DNA of 16,945 nt. Origin: CAVUPF01 sp963803755 (lineage in GTDB: Bacteria; Actinomycetota; Thermoleophilia; Solirubrobacterales; 70-9). The notes under the pieces are model-generated. The model made no database searches, had not been told where the DNA came from, and saw only the letters and a list, made by a program, of their open reading frames with translations. A program made the position numbers and the translations under genes. Below, piece after piece: positions 1 to 7,205 of the stretch (positions are counted from its first letter, which is position 1; each line of letters starts with the position of its first letter). The stretch spans positions 1-16,945 of the forward strand of contig CAWDNP010000006.1 of NCBI GenBank assembly GCA_963803755.1. The letters are read 5' to 3'.

Positions 1-113
1 GGGCGTGCCGTCAACGAGGCGGTCGTCACTCTTCCTGGGGGATTTTCGCCTTCAACTACGTCTTCACCCAGACCCTGCTCGCCACCCATCCCGATCTGCA
101 GACGATCCGATGA
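1..113 (+). CDS. YrbE/MlaE-family permease, C-terminal tail (5' truncated, frame-shifted)
   Basis: Only the last 37 or so residues are present. The opening bases read GRAVNEAVV in one frame. The last part reads FAFNYVFTQTLLATHPDLQTIR and stops at 111-113 in another frame. Together they match the end of a YrbE/MlaE permease, whose last helix and short polar tail look like this. The change of frame falls between about 28 and 42, around a run of five G, and probably reflects one or two miscalled bases. Its stop overlaps the ATG of the next permease (ATGA, 110-113). That is the usual arrangement of paired YrbE permeases in MCE loci of actinobacteria. The role would be one half of the inner-membrane channel of a lipid ABC transporter. 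The family call rests partly on the neighbouring genes. Confidence 0.6.
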   Translation, partial: ACRQRGGRHSSWGIFAFNYVFTQTLLATHPDLQTIR

Positions 114-911
114 ACCCCTGGCTTGAGGTTCCGCGCGCCTGGCTTGACTCCTTCGGGGAGATCGCCTCGGTTTCCCTCGCGTCGCTGGCTGACCTGGTCT
201 ACTCGGGCCGCGTTCTGCGCTTCTTCGGCGAGACCCTGCGCCAGGCCGGGATCCTGATCCTCGGCTCGGCGATCGTCATCTGGGGATTGGTCTTCGTCCT
301 CGGCCTGCAGTGCGGGATCGAGGGCGCCTACCTGCTGAGGGCGTGTGTGGGTCTCCGCCTATGCCGGCGTCTTTTTGGCCTGGTGCGATCTGCGCGAGAT
401 ATTGCCGTATGCGTTCGGCTACATGCTGGCGGCAAAGGTCGGCACCGGCATCGTCGCCGAGCTGGGGGCGATGCGGATCTCTGACGAGATCGACGCGCTT
501 GAGGTGATGGGCGTGCCGCCGGTCACCTACCTCTGCGCCACCCGCCTGCTGGCTGCCTGGATCGCGTTTCCGTTCATGTACCTGGTCGGAATTGGGGTCA
601 TGTACCTGGCCAGCTACATCGCCGTCGTCAAGCAGATCGGCGACGTTTCCTCGGGCGGCTACGAACTGATCTTCTGGCAGTTTCAGAACCCCCCGGACGT
701 GCTCTTCAGCCTGATCAAGGGGATGGTGATGGCGACCGCGATCGTGATGGTCGGCTGCTACTACGGCTACACCGCCTCCGGTGGTCCGGTCGGGGTGGGA
801 ACCGCGACTGCGAAGTCGATGGTCCTCAACATCATCTTGGTCCACATCATCGGGATGTTGGGGACCGTGGTTTTCTGGGGGGCCGATCCGAGGGCGCCGA
901 TAGGAGGCTGA
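110..911 (+). CDS. YrbE/MlaE-family ABC permease (MCE-type lipid transporter), one frameshift
   Basis: A membrane permease of about 266 residues, the normal size for YrbE/MlaE. It would form the transmembrane part of an MCE-type lipid (sterol, fatty acid or phospholipid) transporter with the ATPase that follows. The start at 110 overlaps the previous stop. The N-terminal part (WLEVPRAWLDSFGEIA, then an amphipathic helix and a long helix ending LVFVLGLQCGIEGAYLLRA) is in one frame. From 350 on, the protein continues in another frame as VSAYAGVFLAWCDLREILPYAFG, then the family core AKVGTGIVAELGAMRISDEIDALEVMG, the most diagnostic stretch of MlaE. One extra base inside tgtgtgg at 344-350 explains the break. 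Four or five hydrophobic segments follow up to PRAPIGG. Stop 909-911 lies two bases before the ATPase start. Confidence 0.85.
902..907 (+). promoter_or_regulatory. Strong Shine-Dalgarno site for the Mkl/MlaF gene
   Basis: AGGAGG lies six bases before the ATG at 914 and inside the last codons of the permease. It fixes the start at 914 rather than the second in-frame ATG at 920. Confidence 0.7.
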
Positions 912-913
912 CT

Positions 914-1870
914 ATGCCAATGGATGATCCGAATCAGGTCGGCGAGGCCGAGCTAGACGCGGGGGAGACTGCCGAGGCTCCGGAGCTTGAGCCAAGCGGC
1001 CCCTACGTCGGCCCAGACGGGGCCGTGATGGGCCGGGACTTCGTCATTCCCGGCGTCGATCCCAGCGAGCCCGATCCCTACCGCTTCCACACTGGCCGCA
1101 AGCGTGACCACGGCGGCGAGGACGCGATCGAGATCATCGATCTGGTCAAGCAGTTCGGCCGGGCGCGCATCCTCAACGGGCTCAACCTCGGCCTCCCCGA
1201 GGACCAGGTCTCGATGGTGCTCGGCCCGTCGGGGACCGGCAAGAGCGTGCTGATCAAGCACATCGTCGGGCTGCTCCAACCAGACTCCGGCGACGTGCTG
1301 GTCCACGGCGAATCGATCCCCAGCATGACCGACGACGAGTTGTTTGAGGTGCGCAAAAAGTTCGGCCTGCTGTTCCAGGACGGGGCCCTGTTCGGCTCGA
1401 TGAACATCTACGACAACACCGCCTTCCCGCTGCGCCAGCACACCGACAAAAGCGAGGAGGAGATAGGCGAGATCGTCAATCGCCGCCTCAAAGAGGTGGG
1501 GCTGATCGAGGCGATCTACAAGATGCCGAATGAGCTCTCGGGCGGAATGCGCAAGCGCGCCGGGTTCGCCCGGGCGCTGGTCCTCGACCCCCAGATCGTC
1601 ATGTTCGATGAGCCAGACTCGGGCCTCGACCCCGTTCGCACCGCGCTGCTATGCGAGCTGATCCGCGAGGTGCATGCGGAGAACGGCGGCTGCTACCTGA
1701 CGATCAGCCATGACCTGAATACGGCGCGCCGGATCGCCGACTTCCTCGCGGTGCTGTGGAACGGCAAAATCGTCGAGTCGGGTCCCAAAGAAGAGCTGTT
1801 CGACTCGGAAAACGAGTTCGTGTCGCAGTTCCTCAAGGCGGACGTGAGCGGTCCGCTTTCGATGGATTGA
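914..1870 (+). CDS. MCE-type lipid transporter ATPase (Mkl/MlaF family) with acidic N-terminal extension
   Basis: This is the 318-residue cytoplasmic ATPase that would energise the YrbE permeases. Walker A is GPSGTGKS (104-111), the Q-loop is LLFQDGALF (152-160), the ABC signature is LSGGMRKRAG (208-217), Walker B is IVMFDEP (228-234) followed by the D-loop SGLDP, and the switch histidine is H266 in TISHD. SGGMRKR is typical of the MlaF/Mkl branch and separates it from importer ATPases. About 70 residues precede the ABC fold (which begins at IEIIDLVKQFG). They are rich in Glu, Asp, Pro and Gly and look disordered. MlaF itself is about 270 residues, so this extension is a local feature. The stop (1868-1870) overlaps the likely TTG start of the RND gene. 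Confidence 0.92.
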   Translation: MPMDDPNQVGEAELDAGETAEAPELEPSGPYVGPDGAVMGRDFVIPGVDPSEPDPYRFHTGRKRDHGGEDAIEIIDLVKQFGRARILNGLNLGLPEDQVSMVLGPSGTGKSVLIKHIVGLLQPDSGDVLVHGESIPSMTDDELFEVRKKFGLLFQDGALFGSMNIYDNTAFPLRQHTDKSEEEIGEIVNRRLKEVGLIEAIYKMPNELSGGMRKRAGFARALVLDPQIVMFDEPDSGLDPVRTALLCELIREVHAENGGCYLTISHDLNTARRIADFLAVLWNGKIVESGPKEELFDSENEFVSQFLKADVSGPLSMD

Positions 1871-4344
1871 GCGCGATTGCGGGCTGGTCGGTCCGCCACG
1901 CGCGCGCAGTTCTGACGATCTCGATTGTCTTCGCGATTGCGGCTGGGGTGGCCGCGACGCAGCTGTCAACCGATGCAAGTACTGCGACGTTGGTCGATTC
2001 GGACACCGCCAGCTACAGAGCGACGCAGCATGTGCGGGAGGTGTTTGGAGAAGAACCGGTGGTCGTGCTTGCCGAGGGAGATCTGCCGCGACTGGTGCTC
2101 ACCGCGAACCTGGGGCGGCTGCTTCGGTTGGAGGGATGCCTCTCGAGCAAGGTGCCGAAGGGGGCGAGGCCGATCCCCGGGCCCTGCACCGAGCTGGCGC
2201 GCCTGCACCCGGTCAAGTTCCTCGCCGGTCCCGCCACCTTCTTAAACGAGGCGGTCATCCAGATCGACAATCAGCTGAGCCAGCTGGCCGCTCGGATGCC
2301 ACCCGAGGAATTCCGTCGCTACCTGCTCTCCGTCGCGGCGCGCTACGGGATCACCAGCTTCCCCAGCCTCGGCAACCCCGACTTCCTGGCGAGCGTCGTC
2401 TTCGACATGCGCCGGGGTCGCGAGGTGCCGAAGGCGCGGCTTGCCTACCTCTTCCCCAACGGCCACTCGGCCCAGATCGTCTTGCGCCTGCGCCCGGACC
2501 TGACCGAAGCCGCGCGCCACCGGGCGTTGGGCCTGATCCGCGAAGCGGTCTACGAAGCGACACCGCGCCGGGTATGCGCCTTCCAGGGCCGCCCCGCCCC
2601 CTGCTTTGCGCTGCACGGTGGCCGCTACGTGATCTCCGGCGTGCCCGTCGTCGTCGACGGGCTGGCGCGGGCCCTTAAGGACTCCCTGCTGGTCCTCTTC
2701 GCAGTCGCCGTCGCGGTGATGGCGCTCACCCTGGCGGCGGTCTTCCGCTCCCGCTTCCGGCTCTTGCCGCTCGCCGTCGCGCTCGCCGCGGCCGGGCTTA
2801 CCTTCGGCCTGCTTAAGCTGCTGGGCGGCTCGCTGACGATGGCCTCGATCGCGGTGCTGCCGATCCTGATCGGCCTCGCTGTCGATTACGCGATCCAGCT
2901 TCAGGCCCGCTATGACGAGGCGGTCGAGGGTGGCGCGAGCGGAGCGCAGGCGGCCAGCCTCGCGGCGGCCCGCGGGGCGCCGACGATCGCCACCGCATGC
3001 CTTGCCACGGCGGCGGGCTTCCTCGCCCTTCAGCTCTCCCCGACGCCGATGGTGCGCGGCTTCGGGCTGCTGCTCGTCGCGGGGGTCGCCATCGCCTTCG
3101 CGCTGGCGCTGACCGCTGGCTTCGCGGCCCTCGGCCTCAGGGGGGAGCGGCCGGCCCATGCCCCAGGTCGGCTGACCGAGCTCCAGGGCCGGGCGGGGGC
3201 CCGGATCGGCAAGCTCAGTCGCAACGTCTTGGCCGTATCGCTCGCCCATTCGCGCCGCGTCCTCGCGGTCGGGCTGGCTCTAGCCGCGGTCGGTTGGGTC
3301 CTCGGGACCCAGATCCAGACCGTTTCGGACATCCGCTCGCTTGCTCCGCAGAGCCTCCCCGAGCTGCGTGACCTCACCCAGCTTCAGGATGCCACTGGCG
3401 TCTCCGGCGAGCTCGAAGTCAGCGTCCAGGCCCCCGACCTCGCCGACCCCGCGACGATTCGTTGGATGGCGGCTTTCAAGCGACGGGTGCTGCGATCGAG
3501 CGGCTTTGGCGGGTCCGAGCCAAGCTGCAGCGCCGCCGAAGTCTGCCCCGGTCCAGCGCTGTCGGACTTCCTCACCGGCGGGGGCGGCAGGCTGAGCGGG
3601 CGGGGCATCCGCGAAACCCTCGCGGAGCTCACCCCCTATGACCTCGAGCAGGTCGCCCCGGTCGATCCGAAGAGCGGCCGCCTCGGCCACACGGCGCTGA
3701 TCTCCTTCGGCATCCGCGCCCAGTCGCTGGCCGGTCAGCAGGCGCTGATTGACCGGGTGCGGAACGAGATCGGCGCGCCAGGTTCCCCCGGCGGCCCGCC
3801 GTCGGGGGTCGAGGTTCGGCTCGCCGGGCTGCCGGTGATCGCCTCTGAGGCAGCGTCCGATCTCTCCGGCAGTCGCTACTGGCTCACCCTCGCCGGGCTG
3901 GTCGGGGTGGCGCTGGCGCTGCTCGCGGTCTACCGCTCGCTCTCCCGCGCCCTGGTACCGCTGGTCCCGACCGTGCTGGCGACGGGCTGGTCTGGGCTGG
4001 TCCTCTGGATCAGCGGCATCCCACTCAATCCGATGTCGGCGGCGCTGGGGGCGCTGACGATTGCGATTGCCACCGAGTTCAGCGTCATCCTCGCGGCGCG
4101 CTTCCACGAGGAGCTGGGCGGGGGACGCTCGGTCTCCGAAGCCCTGCGCAGCGCCTACTCCCGCACCGGGGCGGCGGTGCTCGCCTCCGGCGTCACCGCG
4201 ATCGCCGGCTTCGCGGTTCTGATCGCCAGCGACATCACCATGCTTCGCGACTTCGGCTTCGTCACCGTGATCGACCTCGCGGTCGCCTTGCTGGGCGTGA
4301 TGGTAGTGCTGCCGGCTGCACTCGCCTGGAGCGAGGGGCGATGA
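1867..4344 (+). CDS. RND-superfamily (MMPL/HAE3-like) exporter
   Basis: A predicted inner-membrane RND pump of 825 residues. It has the two-fold MMPL architecture. TM1 (about 11-31) is followed by a large external domain (32-265). Then come helices about 271-292, 298-315, 322-345, 372-390 and 398-422. The second half starts at VSLAHSRRVLAVG (about 457), followed by a second external domain (485-670) and helices from about 671 to 821. Half-signature motifs are IGLAVDYAIQLQARYDEA (335-352) and IATEFSVILAARFHEEL (734-750), typical of the HAE3/MMPL branch. Likely cargo is a lipid or hydrophobic molecule. The frame is open back to an ATG at 1756, but that would overlap the ATPase by 115 bases. The TTG at 1867, overlapping the ATPase stop (TTGA), makes the N-terminus match the family, so I chose it. 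Paired cysteines in both external domains (91/107, 237/246, 554/560) suggest disulfides. Confidence 0.88.
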   Translation: MSAIAGWSVRHARAVLTISIVFAIAAGVAATQLSTDASTATLVDSDTASYRATQHVREVFGEEPVVVLAEGDLPRLVLTANLGRLLRLEGCLSSKVPKGARPIPGPCTELARLHPVKFLAGPATFLNEAVIQIDNQLSQLAARMPPEEFRRYLLSVAARYGITSFPSLGNPDFLASVVFDMRRGREVPKARLAYLFPNGHSAQIVLRLRPDLTEAARHRALGLIREAVYEATPRRVCAFQGRPAPCFALHGGRYVISGVPVVVDGLARALKDSLLVLFAVAVAVMALTLAAVFRSRFRLLPLAVALAAAGLTFGLLKLLGGSLTMASIAVLPILIGLAVDYAIQLQARYDEAVEGGASGAQAASLAAARGAPTIATACLATAAGFLALQLSPTPMVRGFGLLLVAGVAIAFALALTAGFAALGLRGERPAHAPGRLTELQGRAGARIGKLSRNVLAVSLAHSRRVLAVGLALAAVGWVLGTQIQTVSDIRSLAPQSLPELRDLTQLQDATGVSGELEVSVQAPDLADPATIRWMAAFKRRVLRSSGFGGSEPSCSAAEVCPGPALSDFLTGGGGRLSGRGIRETLAELTPYDLEQVAPVDPKSGRLGHTALISFGIRAQSLAGQQALIDRVRNEIGAPGSPGGPPSGVEVRLAGLPVIASEAASDLSGSRYWLTLAGLVGVALALLAVYRSLSRALVPLVPTVLATGWSGLVLWISGIPLNPMSAALGALTIAIATEFSVILAARFHEELGGGRSVSEALRSAYSRTGAAVLASGVTAIAGFAVLIASDITMLRDFGFVTVIDLAVALLGVMVVLPAALAWSEGR

Positions 4345-4997
4345 GGGACCGCTACTCGATCTTCGTCGGCCTGCTCTTCGTGGCTCTGATCATCGTCGCC
4401 TTCCTGCACACGATCGGCGGCAACGGCCAGGGCACGCTAGGGCTCGAAAAGCTGCCCGCCCGCTGGCCACTCCCGGAGTTCGCGGTTCCGGCCGCCGCTG
4501 GCGCCCTGGAAGGTGAAGCGAACGTCGCCCAAGACGATTGCGAAACCGCCCAGGTCCCCTGTCCTGCGAGCGCACGTCGCGCCCCCGCCTGCCACATCCA
4601 CGTCGCCGGGGCAATCCGCGTCTGCGACCTCTTCGACCACCCGCTGGTGCTCTCGTTTTGGTTCACCAAAGGTGGCGACTGCGCCGACCAGCAGGACGCG
4701 GTCCAAAGCGCTTATGAGCGCTACCGTGGGCGGGTGAGCTTTCTCTCGCTGGACGTGGGCGACGAACGCGGGACGGTACGCGAACTAATCCGCCAGCACC
4801 ACTGGAAGATGCCGGTCGGATACGACCAAGAAGGCGCCGTTGCCAGCCTCTATCGGGTCGGCGGCTGCCCGAACTTTGCCTACGCCTATCCAGGCGGGAC
4901 CCTGCAGAGCGCCAGCATCGGAGACCTCACAACAGGCCAGCTCGACGCTCACATCCGCGAGCTTTTGCGAGCGACCCGCGCGGCGGAGAGAGGTTGA
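4341..4997 (+). CDS. Membrane-anchored thioredoxin-fold (TlpA/redoxin-like) protein with altered active site
   Basis: A 218-residue protein with a signal-anchor helix at 7-24 and a thioredoxin-like fold outside the membrane at about 95-210. The family landmarks are LVLSFWFTK (102-110), the strand VSFLSLDVGD (132-141) and a cis-proline loop GGCPNFAYAYPGG (174-186). The place where TlpA has CxxC reads GGDC here (111-114): the first, nucleophilic cysteine is glycine and only C114 remains. A second cysteine (C176) sits immediately before the cis-proline. Five more cysteines (67, 74, 84, 95 and neighbours) lie in the linker between the anchor and the fold. So it may use an unusual cysteine pair or may not be a reductase at all. 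The start overlaps the RND stop (ATGA) behind a gaggggcg ribosome site. It may look after disulfides in the external domains of the RND protein (inference). Confidence 0.75.
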   Translation: MRDRYSIFVGLLFVALIIVAFLHTIGGNGQGTLGLEKLPARWPLPEFAVPAAAGALEGEANVAQDDCETAQVPCPASARRAPACHIHVAGAIRVCDLFDHPLVLSFWFTKGGDCADQQDAVQSAYERYRGRVSFLSLDVGDERGTVRELIRQHHWKMPVGYDQEGAVASLYRVGGCPNFAYAYPGGTLQSASIGDLTTGQLDAHIRELLRATRAAERG

Positions 4998-4998
4998 G

Positions 4999-5670
4999 AT
5001 GGGCGCCGAGGCGGCCAGCTCGCGGGTGGGATGGGATCCCGCGCCTGAGCAGGGCTGGGTGGCCCCCCACCTCGCCGCCGAGTTCCCCGGCCTCGGTATC
5101 GCCTGGGTCGAAGTCGACGCTCGCCCGGGCAAGAGCCCGGAGCCAGTCCGCCGCCGCCTTCGCGACCTCTCCGACCGCTTCTTCGGCGCCCACGCGATCC
5201 ACATGCGGGAGCGGCCGATCCCCTGGGCCTACCGGGTCTTCTTCCGCCAGATCGGCCTCGACCCAGACCGCACCCGTACCCCGGTCGAGCAGCTGGCGCT
5301 GGACCGGCTCCACGATGGGGCCTTCAAGAGCCAAGGACTGCCCGCCGACGCGTTGACGATCGCGATCGTCGAGACCGGGGTCGCCCTGCGCGCCTTTGAC
5401 GCCGACGAGGTTGAGGGAAGGCTGTGCATCCGCGACTCGGCGCCGGGGGAGTCACTGGCCGGTAGGCCAGGCGAGCTGGCGCAGGGGACGCTGGCGATCG
5501 CCGACGAGCGCGCCCCGGTCGGGCTGATCTTCGGCGCGACCGCCGAGGGCCGCGAAGTGCACGGCGGCACCCGCCGAGTCGCGGTCGTCGCCGTGCAGGT
5601 CAACGGAGTGCCGCAGATCGCGGTCGATGAGGCGCTCTGGATGGCGGCGGCGACCCTCGAGGCCTCTTAA
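4999..5670 (+). CDS. Free-standing B3/B4-domain protein (PheRS beta-like tRNA-binding domain)
   Basis: A 223-residue soluble protein. Residues about 70-215 resemble the B3/B4 domain of the phenylalanyl-tRNA synthetase beta chain, seen best in PWAYRVFFRQIGLDPDRTRTPVEQL (75-99), a hallmark of stand-alone B3/4 proteins. In PheRS the domain edits mischarged tRNA; the stand-alone proteins have no firmly assigned role and may edit tRNA or bind a small ligand. The start at 4999 is one base after the previous stop, with gagagg about six bases upstream. A longer open frame back to 4840 only overlaps the redoxin gene and was not used. It ends the operon-like run that begins before the window. No catalytic or membrane motifs are seen. 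Confidence 0.75.
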   Translation: MGAEAASSRVGWDPAPEQGWVAPHLAAEFPGLGIAWVEVDARPGKSPEPVRRRLRDLSDRFFGAHAIHMRERPIPWAYRVFFRQIGLDPDRTRTPVEQLALDRLHDGAFKSQGLPADALTIAIVETGVALRAFDADEVEGRLCIRDSAPGESLAGRPGELAQGTLAIADERAPVGLIFGATAEGREVHGGTRRVAVVAVQVNGVPQIAVDEALWMAAATLEAS

Positions 5671-5682
5671 CGCCATCCTCGC

Positions 5683-5710
5683 TTGCGCCGGCGACAGCTT
5701 GATTTAGACT
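5683..5710 (+). promoter_or_regulatory. Putative sigma-70-type promoter for the 5725 gene
   Basis: TTGCGC (5683-5688), a 16-base spacer and TAGACT (5705-5710). Transcription would begin about 8 bases before the ATG at 5725, so the message would be almost leaderless. This suggests the upstream operon ends at 5670 and a new unit starts here. Confidence 0.4.
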
Positions 5711-5724
5711 CGGGAACGGGTTCC

Positions 5725-6231
5725 ATGCCTGATCTGCTCGAACGAGACACTCTCGCTGGGCTTCATATTGGAGCCGACGAGCGCCTCGCGCGCGCCGAGT
5801 TGCGGCGCCAGATCGGCCGGCTTGAGCGAGAGCTGGCGGGTCTGTTCGCGGACTCCTTTTGCCGGGTGAAGATTGGCTGGGAGCTCGGCGGCCCTTGCGC
5901 CGAGCCTCAGGTGCTCGGCCTGGGCGAGTTGGAGCGGGTGCGGGACGAACTCGCGACGCGGGTCGGCGAGGCGCGCCTGGCGCTCGACGAGCGAGCCCGG
6001 CTGGAGGCCCGCAACCGCGAGCTGCTGCGGCGGATGCTCGCCGACCCCGCCACGTTTAAGTGGGTGCGGGTCTCCCGTCACGACGTCGGTGAGCCCGGCT
6101 GCGGTGCCTGGCATTCTCGCCCCCGCTTCGGCCCGCTCGGGATGTTGATGGGGTGGTGGCGGGTGAAGGTCTCCTCCGGATGTCCGTTATCCGGACGGCT
6201 TGCGGCCGTTGAGCAGGAAGGCCAAGATTGA
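5725..6231 (+). CDS. Unknown protein with coiled coil and Cys/Trp-rich C-terminal motif
   Basis: A 168-residue soluble protein I cannot assign to a named family. Residues about 17-42 and 67-106 are charged and heptad-like (for example ARAELRRQIGRLERELAGL) and should form a coiled-coil hairpin, broken by a short segment with C46 and C58. The C-terminal third changes character: FKWVRVSRHDVGEPGCGAWH (111-130), then RPRFGPLGMLMGWWRVKVSSGCPL (132-155). It has the density of Trp, Gly, Cys and His expected of a conserved structural or metal-binding end (C126, H130, C153). I chose the ATG at 5725 because it follows a plausible promoter. The frame is open back to 5683, where only a TTG is available. 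It overlaps the start of the following membrane gene. Confidence 0.65.
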   Translation: MPDLLERDTLAGLHIGADERLARAELRRQIGRLERELAGLFADSFCRVKIGWELGGPCAEPQVLGLGELERVRDELATRVGEARLALDERARLEARNRELLRRMLADPATFKWVRVSRHDVGEPGCGAWHSRPRFGPLGMLMGWWRVKVSSGCPLSGRLAAVEQEGQD

Positions 6232-6607
6232 CGAGCGCCCGCCCGCGCCCTGGGGTTCCTTCCCCCTGGCCGAGCTGACCGTCCTCGCCGGCATCGTGAT
6301 GCTGGCGGTCGGCCTGATCGGGCAGATCCCGACGGCGATCGGGGTCGGCGTCGTCCTCGGCGGCCTTGGCGGGCTGGAGGTCTCGGTTCGCGAGCACTTC
6401 GCCGGCTACCGCTCCCACACGACCCTGCTTGCCGGAACCGTCTTCGTGCTCGTCGTCGGAGGGCTCTTCTACCTGGGGGGCCTGATCCTCGCCATCTGCC
6501 TGGCGGTGGGCGCAGTTGCCTTCATCGCCGCCTTCCTGGCCCTGCGCCGTGCCTTCCAGCGGGCCTCGGGCGGCCTCAGCTTCAGGGCCGGCGGTCTTCG
6601 CGGCTAG
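6200..6607 (+). CDS. Small integral membrane protein, four predicted helices, function unknown
   Basis: A 135-residue protein with a charged, Pro-rich start and four hydrophobic helices at about 22-40, 43-60, 76-91 and 92-115, ending in a basic Arg-rich tail. There are no catalytic motifs. No ATG is available: TTG codons at 6200 and 6209 are the possible starts, and the first overlaps the previous gene by 32 bases, which suggests translational coupling. AGGAAGG at 6214-6220 lies downstream of both and would suit a start near 6227 (an ATT), so the N-terminus is uncertain. The stop codon TAG (6605-6607) shares bases with the stop of the convergent mIHF gene, leaving no room for a terminator. 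Confidence 0.65.
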   Translation: MRPLSRKAKIDERPPAPWGSFPLAELTVLAGIVMLAVGLIGQIPTAIGVGVVLGGLGGLEVSVREHFAGYRSHTTLLAGTVFVLVVGGLFYLGGLILAICLAVGAVAFIAAFLALRRAFQRASGGLSFRAGGLRG

Positions 6608-6978
6608 ACGAGCACGGCCTCCCGATCGCAGGCCGGGTCTTTGGCTGCCAGCTCCGTTGCCAGCAGCAGACGCTGGCGTGAGGTGAGGGTGCCGAGCCGC
6701 TTGTTCTCATTTAGCGCGAGGGGGAGGAGGAACTTGCGGGCTCGGGTGCGTCCCCAGCGGCGCTGGCTGGTCAGCAGCTCGGCGATCGTCATGCTCTCGG
6801 TCTCCCACGGGCACTCTCGAACCACCTCTGACGCCTCGATCTCCCCACGGGCGATCGAGCGCTTCAGCTCCGCCCGGGCGAGTCGGACCAGGTTGGCCCG
6901 TTCGAGGGCCTGCATGTGCTGCGGGGCCTGGGCGGCGGAAGCGGTCGGCGTTGCAAGGGCGATCGAGGCAGCGTCCAC
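6604..6978 (-). CDS. mihF: Actinobacterial integration host factor (mIHF)
   Basis: A 124-residue nucleoid-associated DNA-binding protein of the actinobacterium-specific mIHF family, unrelated in fold to proteobacterial IHF alpha/beta. The family core runs from ALERANLVRLARAELKRSIARG (24-45), through the MTIAELL helix (63-69), to the helix-two-turn-helix part RRWGRTRARKFLLPLAL (73-89) and LGTLTSRQRLLLATEL (95-110). In characterised members this module binds the DNA backbone, bends DNA and supports nucleoid structure and phage integration. A 20-residue Ala-rich leader precedes the core. The GTG start at 6978 is fixed by GGGAGGAG a few bases upstream. The 5' region has a promoter at 7113-7142 and a leader of about 130 nt. 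It is convergent with the membrane gene. Confidence 0.88.
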   Translation of the reverse strand: MDAASIALATPTASAAQAPQHMQALERANLVRLARAELKRSIARGEIEASEVVRECPWETESMTIAELLTSQRRWGRTRARKFLLPLALNENKRLGTLTSRQRLLLATELAAKDPACDREAVLV

Positions 6979-6982
6979 TGGG

Positions 6983-6990
6983 ACTCCTCC
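6983..6990 (-). promoter_or_regulatory. Ribosome binding site of mIHF
   Basis: Reads GGGAGGAG on the minus strand, about five bases before GTG 6978. It decides for the GTG over the internal ATG codon at residue 22. Confidence 0.7.
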
Positions 6991-7027
6991 CTTTAGGGGA
7001 TCGGTTTAACTGGGTATCTCTTTATGC

Positions 7028-7089
7028 GGCGGGTCGGCGACACGAGCCGCTGGCCTGGGCCGATTCAAGTCTCCGCCGTTTCACCCGCC
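7028..7089 (-). promoter_or_regulatory. Possible structured 5' leader of mIHF
   Basis: In the minus-strand RNA, GGCGGGU pairs with ACCCGCC (7083-7089 with 7028-7034) and, after a GAAA bulge, CGGCG pairs with CGCCG (7074-7078 with 7035-7039). This gives a 12-bp stem with a 4-nt bulge closing a loop of about 34 nt. It lies between the promoter at 7113-7142 and the ribosome site. I recognise no known riboswitch class, and GC-rich DNA forms such stems by chance fairly often. Confidence 0.35.
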
Positions 7090-7112
7090 CAGGGTGCGTA
7101 CGGCGAGGGCGC

Positions 7113-7142
7113 AAGCTATGCCGTCGGGGCGGTGAGCGTCAA
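7113..7142 (-). promoter_or_regulatory. Putative sigma-70-type promoter of mIHF
   Basis: On the minus strand: TTGACG (7142-7137), 18 bases, TAGCTT (7118-7113). It is the best -35/-10 pair in the 295-base gap and would give a leader of about 130 nt. Confidence 0.45.
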
Positions 7143-7205
7143 CCCGGCATCGCGAAACTCGGCCCGGCCCATTCGCTAAGAGCAGCTTTTTCCGGGCCGT
7201 CGGGC

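Noticed and set aside
2242..3249. Long open frame on the minus strand (335 residues) inside the RND gene
   Set aside because: It is the shadow of a GC-rich gene: composition is dominated by Arg, Gly, Glu and Asp with no family features, and the plus-strand RND protein is unmistakable.
4999..5670. A full phenylalanyl-tRNA synthetase beta subunit
   Set aside because: Only the B3/B4 part is present; no B1, B5, catalytic-like B6/B7 or anticodon-binding B8 region is found before or after it.
6604..6978. A 30S ribosomal S13-like or generic HhH protein
   Set aside because: The helix-two-turn-helix order and the ARAELK/IAELL/RQRLLL wording fit mIHF, and no ribosomal neighbours are present.
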